From the NCBI RefSeq assembly GCF_024298905.1, contig NZ_CP101154.1, forward strand, positions 1,178,001 through 1,242,000: a stretch of 64,000 nucleotides of DNA, given 5' to 3'. The notes below the pieces were generated by a model. The model had not been told where the DNA came from and made no database searches. It was given only the letters and a program-made list of their open reading frames with translations. Shown here in pieces: positions 52,430-60,331 of this stretch. The stretch comes from Natronomonas marina (GTDB lineage: Archaea; Halobacteriota; Halobacteria; Halobacteriales; Haloarculaceae). Position 1 is the stretch's first letter. Every line of letters starts with the position of its first letter. The position numbers and the translations under genes are program-made.

Positions 52430-53572
52430 ATGAGCACCTGCGGGACCCTACGGCTGGCGACGAGGGGATCCGACCTCGCCCAGCGACAGGCGGCAATCGT
52501 CAAGGAAGCCCTCGAGGATCGCCGATACGAGGTCCAACTCGTCGAAGTCGAAACTCGCGGCGATCAACTCAGAGACGAACTCATCCATCGGCTCGGGAAG
52601 ACCGGTGCCTTCGTCCGCGCGCTCGATGAGGAATTTCTTGAGGACGAACTCGACGGGGCGATTCATTCGATGAAGGACATGCCGACCGAACAGCCCGAGG
52701 AGCTAACTGTCGCCGGCATCCCCAAACGGGCATCGCCCGAGGATGTCCTCATTTCTCCCGACGGTTACGACCTCGAGACACTCCCAGAAGGGGCACGCGT
52801 TGGGACCGCCAGCCTCCGACGGCGTGCCCAGTTGCTCGCCAGACGGTCGGATCTCGATGTCGAACCACTCCGGGGGAACATCGATACCCGCATCGAGAAA
52901 CTCCTCGCGCCACACCTCCAGGCCGAACACCAGGCACGACTCGACGCCAAGGAGGACGAGGCCATCGAGAGCGAGGGCGAGAATACGGACGGAACACAAA
53001 CGGCGACCGCCGGCGCGATCGATGACAATCTCACCGTCGACGAGTGGTTCAACGATCTCGCCGAGATCGAACGGCGGGCGATGGAACGGACCGTCGAGAC
53101 CGAGTTCGACGCGATCGTTCTCGCGGCCGCCGGTATCGAACGGAGCGGGTTCGATCGACACCTCGAGTACGTCACACTGCCGCCGCGGACAGTCGCGCCG
53201 GCCCCCGGCCAGGGTGCCATCGCCGTCACGGCCCTCGATGACAGTGACGCCAGCGAGGCGATTCACGACGCTGTCGATCATCCCCGGACAAGAATCGAGA
53301 CGACGACGGAACGCGTGATCCTCGGGACCCTCGGGGGTGGCTGTATCGCACCGATCGGGGTCTATGCGATCGTCGAGAGCAACTTCGTCCACGTCGTCGT
53401 GCAGGTGTATAGCCAGGACGGCGAGGAATCGGTAACGGCGAGCCGCGATCTCTCGACCAAACAGTACGTCAAGCAGGCCAGCGCGTTCGCCGATGATCTC
53501 GCAGACCGGGGTGCCGCCGAGCTTATCGACGCCGCCGACACGACACGCGACCGGGACGTCTACGATGAGTGA
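52430..53572 (+). CDS. hemC: Hydroxymethylbilane synthase (porphobilinogen deaminase)
   Basis: A 380-residue enzyme joining four porphobilinogens on the way to siroheme, heme and corrins. The N-terminus 'LRLATRGSDLAQRQAAIVKEAL' is diagnostic. Catalytic D83 lies in 'IHSMKDMPTEQPEELTVAG', and the dipyrromethane cofactor Cys is C305 in 'LGGGCIAPIGVYAI'. A charged insertion around 160 to 222 ('LQAEHQARLDAKEDEAIESE' and onward) lengthens it to 380, as in other haloarchaea. Its stop overlaps a decayed cobA gene that normally follows it. All family residues are kept, so it may be functional. Confidence 0.93.
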   Translation: MSTCGTLRLATRGSDLAQRQAAIVKEALEDRRYEVQLVEVETRGDQLRDELIHRLGKTGAFVRALDEEFLEDELDGAIHSMKDMPTEQPEELTVAGIPKRASPEDVLISPDGYDLETLPEGARVGTASLRRRAQLLARRSDLDVEPLRGNIDTRIEKLLAPHLQAEHQARLDAKEDEAIESEGENTDGTQTATAGAIDDNLTVDEWFNDLAEIERRAMERTVETEFDAIVLAAAGIERSGFDRHLEYVTLPPRTVAPAPGQGAIAVTALDDSDASEAIHDAVDHPRTRIETTTERVILGTLGGGCIAPIGVYAIVESNFVHVVVQVYSQDGEESVTASRDLSTKQYVKQASAFADDLADRGAAELIDAADTTRDRDVYDE

Positions 53573-53900
53573 GATGGATCAACCAGGGACTGTGTATCTC
53601 ATCGGAAGCGGTCCCGGTGAGCCGGAGCTGCTGACGGTTAAGGCCAAACGGCTGCTCGAAACGGCGGATATCGTCCTGCACGATAACCGGCCAGGCCCGG
53701 AAATCATCGAATAGATCCCCGGAGAAACGCGAGTACATCGGTAAGCGGGCCGGCAGCGATCGAACCCCCAATCGGTGAACAACGACCAGTTCGTCGCGCT
53801 GTCCCGTGCGGGCAAGACCGTCGTCGGATTCAGAGAGTGGCTTCGACCGCGTGTACGAGTACTCCTCGTCCGGGGCTACAGTATAGTTCACGACGGAGTT
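53565..53900 (+). pseudogene. cobA: Decayed uroporphyrinogen-III C-methyltransferase
   Basis: It starts normally ('MSEMDQPGTVYLIGSGPGEPELL' in parts, then 'KAKRLLETADIVLHD', the SUMT signature), overlapping the hemC stop. A stop codon at 53712 interrupts after 'NRPGPEIIE'. The next family pieces appear in shifted frames ('EYIGKRAGSDRTPN', then 'NNDQFVALSRAGKTVVG'). After that the homology fades and a MITE follows. The gene would make precorrin-2 with S-adenosylmethionine; it is now broken by at least one nonsense change and two frameshifts. Confidence 0.8.
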
Positions 53901-53926
53901 GGAACGTTCTGAATATCTGATTAGAC

Positions 53927-54054
53927 TGCTCTGTTGAATAGCGGTGCTGGCGTGGAGGGTCGGACATTGAGTCGGCTTGTAAGCAGGTGCTGCGAGTGAT
54001 TTCAAAATTGAGTTCGGTTCACCTCGGCTCAGAGGCCGCTATTCAACACAGCAG
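53927..54054. mobile_element. 128-bp MITE, copy 2
   Basis: Identical to 47643 to 47770. Here the flanks give a direct repeat, ATTAGAC(T), on both sides, the sort of 7 to 8 bp target duplication expected for this element type. It sits just beyond the decayed cobA gene, so it inserted after, or together with, the decay of the hemC operon. Confidence 0.88.
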
Positions 54055-54239
54055 ATTAGACTGCTCTCCTGTAGCGTAGCGGGACCAGATCAGGAGATCA
54101 GGGCATCCCCGTCGAGGTAAGGCCAAGTATGTCCGTGGAACTGCCCCGTCTTCAGTGGGGTGCACTACTGGTTCCGGCCACTTCCGCCAGCCTACCGAAG
54201 AACGAACACACAAGTATCGAGCGCGTCGAACGTATGGGC

Positions 54240-54593
54240 ATGGCATCATCACTTGCCGACGAAGCATGTGAGGCCTGTACATCAGAGGACGAACCGCTCA
54301 CAGAGGCAGAGTACGCCGAGTACCTAACTGAAATCGACGATGATGTCTGGGAAGTCGTTAATGACCATCATCTTGAAGCGGAGTATCCGTTCGAAGATTT
54401 CCGCGATGCACTTGAGTTCACGTACGAGATCGGGGAACTTGCTGAACAAGAGTGGCATCATCCAGATATCTCGCTTTAATGGGGCGAGGTGGGAGTCGAA
54501 ATGTGGACGCACAAAATCGACGGACTGCACAAAACCGACTTCGTAATGGCGGCGCGGATGGATCGGATTCACGAAGAATACGCTCCAGAGTAG
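54240..54593 (+). pseudogene. Pterin-4a-carbinolamine dehydratase with in-frame stop
   Basis: The frame from ATG 54240 ('[20 protein letters not shown]') reads the PCD/DCoH family: '[21 protein letters not shown]', '[24 protein letters not shown]', with the paired His of the active site. At 54477 a TAA occurs, but the same frame continues with the missing third of the family ('[20 protein letters not shown]', '[17 protein letters not shown]') to a TAG at 54591. So one nonsense codon splits an otherwise perfect gene. PCD recycles the pterin cofactor of phenylalanine hydroxylase. It could be a fresh pseudogene or a sequencing error; readthrough is possible but unproven. Confidence 0.85.
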
Positions 54594-54873
54594 CCTGCAC
54601 CGATCACAAATACTCACTTTCGACGGCGAAGCCGTCGCGGGACCGACGGTGATGCTCCGGCGGGTGGGGGTCTACCGGACGGACGCGCGACCCCACAGCG
54701 CCGCGGGCCTCGGCGAGGCCGGATCGGGGACCAGACCCGGCCGGGGGCCGCGTTGCTGTTCCACCCGAACATGCTCGAGTACTACGACACCCTTGACGAG
54801 TTCGAGGAGTGGATTGCCGAGAGAGCTCCCGTCTCGGTCGACATGCTCTTCGCACGGGGCGGCGTGGGCCTGA
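54594..54873. other. Non-coding or decayed region
   Basis: Scattered frames here look like the remains of a GC-rich gene ('MLEYYDTLDEFEEWIAERAP', 'SVDMLFARGGVGLINDADH' on the plus strand), but no intact start or family match is visible. I cannot name the ancestral gene. Confidence 0.35.
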
Positions 54874-56667
54874 TCAACGACGCCGATCATAGTAGTATTC
54901 TCTATTGGCTTTTTGTTCTCGGTCAAGTTGGCTGCCAGGCTTGTTGACTCGGGGACGTCCCGTGCGCTCATCGCGACGGAACGTAATCTCAAGCGATGAG
55001 AGAAACGTGTTCATCCCATCTCGTATCGATTGTGGTGCCTTCGCGTGCCCACGTTCTCCTGGGGTTCCTTCGAACACGACTAAGCGATCGGCGAATCGAT
55101 CAATTACGAAGAGATCGTGATCAACAACAAAAACCGGTTGATCAATTCGTTTGCTAAATTGATGAATCTGGTCAGCGAGGGACACACGCCGGTCAACGTC
55201 CAAAAACGCAGACGGCTCGTCGATGAGATACAGATCGGCATCGCGAGCGAGGCACAGTGCGACACCGACTCGCTGTAGTTCGCCGCCGGAGAGGGAATCG
55301 AGATGTCGGTCGTACAGCACCTCGAGATCGAACGGGTCTCGGATCCATGTTTTGAAGCGCCGGGAGTGGATGTCAGTAACCGCTGCGAACTGTTCGCGCA
55401 CTGTCGCCTGGCTATCCGGCGCTATGTACTGTGGTTTGTATGAGACAGAAAGAGTACCCGGAACAGCTCCGCTATCAGGTTCAATACCCCCTGCGAGTAG
55501 TTTCACGAACGTCGTCTTTCCGAGAGCGTTCTCTCCGACGATACCGATCGATTCACTCGCGTAAATCTGGCCTGAATCGACTGACAACGCGAATCCGGTG
55601 AATTCCTTCTGTAGTTCCGGGTATTCGAAGACTGGGTCCTTGTTGGGTAACCCACGCTCGCTGGCTGAAGGGAACTCGATAGCATCGCCGCGGATCTGAA
55701 CGTTCTCTTCGGCCAGGTATCCGTCCAGAAACTGATTGATACCTGCACGAACCGAGAGTCGCTGGGAGGCGACTCCGAAGCCACCCGGGGCCCCATACAA
55801 GATATGGACCCCGTCGGAGAGTAGGTCAAGCATCGCCAGATCGTGTTCGATGACGATCGCTGACGCATCGGTATCCTGAATACGTTCGTGGATTACGTGC
55901 GAAACAGTCGACCGCTGTTTGGCGTCTAGGAAGGACGACGGTTCGTCGAACAAGTAGAGGTCTGCATCGCTCAACAGCGTCGTTGCGATGGCGACACGCT
56001 GTCGTTCACCACCGGAGAGGTCACCTAGCGACCGGCCACTGATTGATTGGAGGCCAAGTGTATCGATGAGGTCATCGGGGTCGGTCGACCGCGAGAGCAG
56101 TCGTTGTCGAACCGTCTCGTCGTCCGTATCGGACAGTGAGTCGACTCGCTGGCTTTTGTAGGCCGTTGTAACCGTTCCGTCACGGAGCCGTTCGAGATGC
56201 GTCTGGAGAGTTGTCCCCCGAAACGATTCGACCGCCCTGTCCCAGTCGATCCGGTCTTGTGTTCCGAAGTTCGGAACCAACTCACCGGCCAAGATACGCA
56301 AGGCCGTGGTCTTCCCGATTCCGTTCCGGCCGAGGAGGCCGATAACCGCCCCATCGTCTGGAGCCGGGAGGTTATCCAGTCGAAATCCGTTTTCGGCGTA
56401 CTGGTGAACGAGCTGGCCTGTTTCGGACGGAAGCGGGACGATTCGAATCGCGTCGTTGGGAATTTTCTTTTCGATTAGCTTGTGCTCTCGCATCACCTTG
56501 CTCTCGTCGATGTGGAGTTCGCCATCATCGGTGATGTGAAAGCCCTCGTGTCCGGACCGATTCAACGGATCGTACTTGACTGCGATGTTCCGTACTTCGT
56601 CGGTGACTTCGTCTTGATCGATGATTGCGACGTATTCTTCGCTCTGTGAATCGGTGGGGGTGTTCAT
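54874..56667 (-). CDS. ABCE1/RLI paralogue lacking all Fe-S cysteines
   Basis: A 597-residue protein that matches ABCE1/RLI (ribosome-recycling ATPase) over its full length. Walker A sites are GRNGIGKT (113 to 120) and GENALGKT (378 to 385). Signatures are LSGGERQRV and LSGGELQRV, Walker B are 'LYLFDEPSSFLD' and 'LYLIDEPSAFLD', and H-loops are 'IVIEHDLAML' and 'FVVDHDLFVI'. It has the RLI C-terminus 'ITFRRDERTGRPRVNKPGSQ'. The N-terminal region (about 12 to 80), which in ABCE1 carries eight cysteines for two [4Fe-4S] clusters, is aligned by 'YVAIIDQDEVTDEV' and 'KKIPNDAIRIVPLP', but every cysteine is replaced (Val, Ala, Asp, Glu, Leu, Ile). Only one Cys remains in the whole protein. The start overlaps the upstream ThDP gene by 4 bp. 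It is intact, so a changed function is likelier than decay. Confidence 0.85.
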   Translation of the reverse strand: MNTPTDSQSEEYVAIIDQDEVTDEVRNIAVKYDPLNRSGHEGFHITDDGELHIDESKVMREHKLIEKKIPNDAIRIVPLPSETGQLVHQYAENGFRLDNLPAPDDGAVIGLLGRNGIGKTTALRILAGELVPNFGTQDRIDWDRAVESFRGTTLQTHLERLRDGTVTTAYKSQRVDSLSDTDDETVRQRLLSRSTDPDDLIDTLGLQSISGRSLGDLSGGERQRVAIATTLLSDADLYLFDEPSSFLDAKQRSTVSHVIHERIQDTDASAIVIEHDLAMLDLLSDGVHILYGAPGGFGVASQRLSVRAGINQFLDGYLAEENVQIRGDAIEFPSASERGLPNKDPVFEYPELQKEFTGFALSVDSGQIYASESIGIVGENALGKTTFVKLLAGGIEPDSGAVPGTLSVSYKPQYIAPDSQATVREQFAAVTDIHSRRFKTWIRDPFDLEVLYDRHLDSLSGGELQRVGVALCLARDADLYLIDEPSAFLDVDRRVSLADQIHQFSKRIDQPVFVVDHDLFVIDRFADRLVVFEGTPGERGHAKAPQSIRDGMNTFLSSLEITFRRDERTGRPRVNKPGSQLDREQKANREYYYDRRR

Positions 56668-58244
56668 TCGACGGGAACTTCGATGAGTGCCATGTCATCA
56701 CCGACTGCAGACGTGAGCACCTCCTGGAGGTCGGGTCTCGATTCGGGCCGGTACCCGTCGATACCGAAGCTCTCGGCGAAGGCCACGAGATCTGGATTGG
56801 TTAGCTGATTTCCAAACGACTCACCTGTGTGGTCGCGCTGTTTCTCCGAAATGAGTCCGTAATTGTCGTCGTTGAATACGATGATGGTGTAGCCACAACC
56901 GGACCGGGTCGCCGTCTCGATCTCGGCGGCATTCATTAGGAATCCCCCGTCTCCAGTTGCTGCGACGACGTTCGCATCGACCGCCAGGTCGGCTGCGAGA
57001 CCCCCCGGAACCGCGATCCCCATTGATGCGAGACCGTTCGAGATGATGCAGGTGTTCGGCTCGTACGTCGGGAAGTTCTGTGCGATCGCCATCTTGTGAC
57101 TGCCAACGTCCGAGATGAGCACGTCCTCGGGAGCCATCGCGTCCCGGAGTACTGGCAACACGTCTCGAACAGTGAAAGGAGGATCCGACCCTGGTTCACG
57201 GTCGACATCAGTGACTATTCGTTCCCGGTAATCGGTGTACCAGTCAGTGCCGAAGGAGAGTCCAGCTTCCCGACACCAGTCGACCAGTTCCTGGAGCGTC
57301 TGTCCGATGTCGGCGACGACTTCAACCTCAGGCGAGTAGGCTTCGTACACCTCGGCCGGTTCGCTGTCGACGTGAACGATATCGGCGTTCCCGTGTCCCC
57401 AGTCAGCCGGGTCGTGTTCGGCAATATCGTACCCGACGGTAAGCACCAGGTCGGCCTCGTCGATAGCGCTCGTCGCTTCCTTCTGTGCACCGGAGCCGAG
57501 CGTCATCAACGAGTGCCGTTCGGCGTCCGATACCGCACCCTTGCCCATGTACGTCGAGACGACCGGCAGGTCCGTCACGGAGACGAGTTCGCGAAGTTGT
57601 TCCGCTGCCTGGGTCCGCACGGCTCCGTTGCCCGTGATGATGATCGGACGCTGTGCATTCTTGAGTAACTCCTTCATCCGGTCGAGAGCGTGCGCGTTGG
57701 GTGCGGCGGACTCGACTCTCTCGCGGACAGCGAGCGGCTCCATTAGTGTCTCCTCGGCTGCGACGTTCTCGGGGAGTTCGAGGTGAGTCGCGCCCGGTTT
57801 CTCGTGCTCGGCTAGCTTGAACGCCTTCCGGACCGACTCATGGATGATGTCTGGGGCATCGATCTGGGTGTTCCATTTCGTGACCGGCTCGAACATATCG
57901 ACGACGTCTATCGCCTGGTGACTCTCCTGATGGAGCCGCTCAAGACCACCCTGCGCGGTGATGGCCACTAGCGGACTCTTGTCCAGATGCGCGTCGGCGA
58001 CGCCGGTCAGCAGATTCGTCGCACCGGGTCCAAGCGTCGAGAGACAGACCCCGGCCTCGCCGGTCAGCCGTCCGTAGACATCGGCCATAAAGGCCGCGCC
58101 CTGCTCGTGGCGCACTGGCACGAAAGTCACCTTCGAGTCTCGCAGCGAGAACAGCAGGTCCTCCATCTCCTCGCCTGGCAGGCCGAAGACGTGCTCGACA
58201 CCCTCGCGTTCCAGTGCCGCGACCAACAGGTCCGATGCCTTCAT
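56664..58244 (-). CDS. Acetolactate synthase-like ThDP-dependent enzyme
   Basis: A 526-residue three-domain ThDP enzyme. Catalytic E47 is in 'VPVRHEQGAAFMADVYGRLTG', the ThDP motif runs from GDG ('VAATGDGGFLMNAAEIETATR') to 'IIVFNDDNYGLISEKQ', and the N-terminus is 'MKASDLLVAALEREGVEHVFGLPGEEMEDLL' (in parts). It is closest in pattern to catabolic acetolactate synthase (AlsS), but sulfopyruvate decarboxylase or sulfoacetaldehyde acetyltransferase activities cannot be excluded from sequence alone. It begins one base after the aldehyde dehydrogenase stop and overlaps the ABCE1-like gene, so the three are co-translated. No regulatory small subunit is present. Confidence 0.85.
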   Translation of the reverse strand: MKASDLLVAALEREGVEHVFGLPGEEMEDLLFSLRDSKVTFVPVRHEQGAAFMADVYGRLTGEAGVCLSTLGPGATNLLTGVADAHLDKSPLVAITAQGGLERLHQESHQAIDVVDMFEPVTKWNTQIDAPDIIHESVRKAFKLAEHEKPGATHLELPENVAAEETLMEPLAVRERVESAAPNAHALDRMKELLKNAQRPIIITGNGAVRTQAAEQLRELVSVTDLPVVSTYMGKGAVSDAERHSLMTLGSGAQKEATSAIDEADLVLTVGYDIAEHDPADWGHGNADIVHVDSEPAEVYEAYSPEVEVVADIGQTLQELVDWCREAGLSFGTDWYTDYRERIVTDVDREPGSDPPFTVRDVLPVLRDAMAPEDVLISDVGSHKMAIAQNFPTYEPNTCIISNGLASMGIAVPGGLAADLAVDANVVAATGDGGFLMNAAEIETATRSGCGYTIIVFNDDNYGLISEKQRDHTGESFGNQLTNPDLVAFAESFGIDGYRPESRPDLQEVLTSAVGDDMALIEVPVE

Positions 58245-59606
58245 TTATTCCACCCAGATCGTCTTCCTGTTGACGAACTCCCTGATACCGTCACCGGAGA
58301 GTTCACGGCCGTATCCGGACTCCTTGATGCCGCCGAAGGGCACGCGGGGGTCTGATTTGACGAGTTGGTTTACATAGACACAACCGGCGTTGATTTCCCG
58401 GCCGACGCGCTCGCCGCGGTCGCGGTCCTCGGTCCAGATGCTTGCACCCAGTCCGAAGTCGGTGTCGTTGGCCTTCGCAATCGCCCGCTCCTCGTCGGCC
58501 ACCTCATATACAGCGGCCACTGGACCGAATGTCTCTTCGGCATCAGCAGGACAGCCTTCGGGCACGTCAGTCAGGACGGTCGGCAGGTAGTAGGTCCCCT
58601 CCCGATCAAGCGGTTCACCGCCGGTCGCGATTTCTGCGCCGGCGTCGACGCTCTGCTGGACCTGCTCGTGGAGTTCCTCCATGAGATCTTGGCGGGCCTG
58701 GGGACCGATGTCCGTGTCTTCGTCCATCGGATCGCCGACCGTGTAGGACTTGATTTCCGAGACGAGTTCGTCGACGAACGTGTCGTAAACGTCCGTGTGG
58801 ATGATGAAGCGCTTGGCGGCGATGCAAGACTGGCCGCCGTTCTGGTTGCGAGCCCAGGCACCCATCTCGGCGGCCTCAGCGACGTCGGCGTCGTCAAGAA
58901 CGACGAATGGATCGCTCCCACCGAGTTCGAGGACGGTTTTTTTGAGGTGCTCACCGGCTGTCGATGCGACGGCCCGACCAGCCGGACCGCTTCCCGTGAG
59001 CGTCACGGCTCGCAGACGGTCGTCGGCGATGATGTCGTCAACGAGATCGGAGGGAACCAGCAGCGACTGGAAGACACCGTCGGGGTAGCCGGCTTCGTTA
59101 AAAACATCCTCGATGGCTTTGGCACAGCCGGGGACATTCGAGGCGTGTTTCAGGAGGCCGACGTTGCCCACAGTCAGGTACGGCGCGGCGAACCGGAAGA
59201 CCTGCCAGAAGGGAAAGTTCCATGGCATGACTGCGAGAACCGGGCCGAGCGGTTCGTAGACGGTCTTGACGCTCGAGCCAGACGGACTGGAGTGGCCTTC
59301 TGGCTGGAGATACTCGCTGGCCGACTTGGCGTAGTGGTTACAGACCCACGCGCACTTCTCGACTTCGGAGACGGCCTGAGTGATGGGTTTACCCATCTCT
59401 CGGGTCATCGTCTCGGCGTACTCCTGTTTGTTCTCGCGGAGGACTTCAGCTGCGCTCTCGAGCAGCTCTTCGCGTTCCCTGAGCGGACGATTTCGCCACT
59501 CCTCGAAGGCTGTCGTGGCTTGATCAAGAGAACCGTCAATGTCGTCTTTCGTATGAGTTTCGTACGATTCGATCCGTTCACCGGTCGAAGGATTGACGAC
59601 GTCCAT
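58245..59606 (-). CDS. NAD(P)-dependent aldehyde dehydrogenase
   Basis: A 453-residue ALDH close to succinate-semialdehyde dehydrogenases. It has the general-base Glu in 'KTVLELGGSDPFVVLDDADV' and the catalytic Cys in 'NQNGGQSCIAAKRFIIHTDV'. The cofactor-site motif is 'VTLTGSGPAGRAVAST', and the end is 'VPFGGIKESGYGRELSGDGI'. It is first gene of the three-gene operon. The 145-bp gap to the divergent DUF2237 gene should hold the promoters of both. Substrate is open: an aldehyde made by the ThDP enzyme next door is the natural suggestion. Confidence 0.9.
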   Translation of the reverse strand: MDVVNPSTGERIESYETHTKDDIDGSLDQATTAFEEWRNRPLREREELLESAAEVLRENKQEYAETMTREMGKPITQAVSEVEKCAWVCNHYAKSASEYLQPEGHSSPSGSSVKTVYEPLGPVLAVMPWNFPFWQVFRFAAPYLTVGNVGLLKHASNVPGCAKAIEDVFNEAGYPDGVFQSLLVPSDLVDDIIADDRLRAVTLTGSGPAGRAVASTAGEHLKKTVLELGGSDPFVVLDDADVAEAAEMGAWARNQNGGQSCIAAKRFIIHTDVYDTFVDELVSEIKSYTVGDPMDEDTDIGPQARQDLMEELHEQVQQSVDAGAEIATGGEPLDREGTYYLPTVLTDVPEGCPADAEETFGPVAAVYEVADEERAIAKANDTDFGLGASIWTEDRDRGERVGREINAGCVYVNQLVKSDPRVPFGGIKESGYGRELSGDGIREFVNRKTIWVE

Positions 59607-59751
59607 GCAGTCGAGTTATGCCTCAAGCCCGTTAACCCCATCACCACCCTTGCACGGTTACGTATGACATGATGTAGGCTGGAGTAACGAGGGTGACATA
59701 GAAACAATCACCGACGGGGAGGCTTTTGGCCATGGATCACGCTCTATCGGT

Positions 59752-60141
59752 ATGCCCGAACGAAACGTCCTCGGCGAGGAACTTGCCACCTGTAGCACTG
59801 ATCCGAGGACTGGCTTCGATCGCGATGGCTGCTGTGGAACGCATCCCAACGATCGAGGCAGACACGAGCTCTGTGCGGTCATGACCGACGAATTCCTGTC
59901 GTTCAGCAAAGCGCAGGGCAACGACCTTGTGACGCCGCGTCCGGAGTTAGAGTTTCCCGGGCTTTCCCCTGGCGATCGCTGGTGTCTCTGTCTCGGACGG
60001 TGGATCGAGGCGCTTGAAGCCACGCGAGCCGAACGCCTCCCGGAGACGACCGTCCCACCCGTTGTTCTCGAAGCGACCAACGAGGCAGTGCTGGATTCCG
60101 TGGATCTGGAGACGCTCGAAAGCCACGCCTACGACGCGTGA
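59752..60141 (+). CDS. DUF2237 family protein
   Basis: A 129-residue protein with the family pattern 'RNVLGEELATCSTDPRTGFDRDGCC', 'HELCAVMTDEFLSFSKAQGNDL', 'FPGLSPGDRWCLCLGRWIEAL' and the end 'VVLEATNEAVLDSVDLETLESHA'. Conserved Cys and Asp residues suggest a small enzyme or metal protein, but no function is established to my knowledge. Divergent from the aldehyde dehydrogenase operon. Confidence 0.88.
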   Translation: MPERNVLGEELATCSTDPRTGFDRDGCCGTHPNDRGRHELCAVMTDEFLSFSKAQGNDLVTPRPELEFPGLSPGDRWCLCLGRWIEALEATRAERLPETTVPPVVLEATNEAVLDSVDLETLESHAYDA

Positions 60142-60331
60142 GCAGCCGACGGGCGTGATGTCGCGCGATCATGCCGACGGCGTCTGCGGCTCCCGCTTCG
60201 GTGTTCATCCTCCGTAGCGTGATGACCGTTGTATGACACAGGGAGGGGTAAGAGCTACTGATGCCGACTACGGACGTCCGTTAACAAGGACGGCCAAGCG
60301 GTTTCCGTTTGGGATTCGTACTCACACGTCC

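Noticed and set aside
54594-54873. Trying to identify a gene in this stretch
   Set aside because: Frames are broken and I recognise no family; naming it would be guesswork.
56664-58244. Sulfoacetaldehyde acetyltransferase as the firm call for the ThDP enzyme
   Set aside because: The protein is shorter than that family and looks AlsS-like; kept only as a hypothesis.
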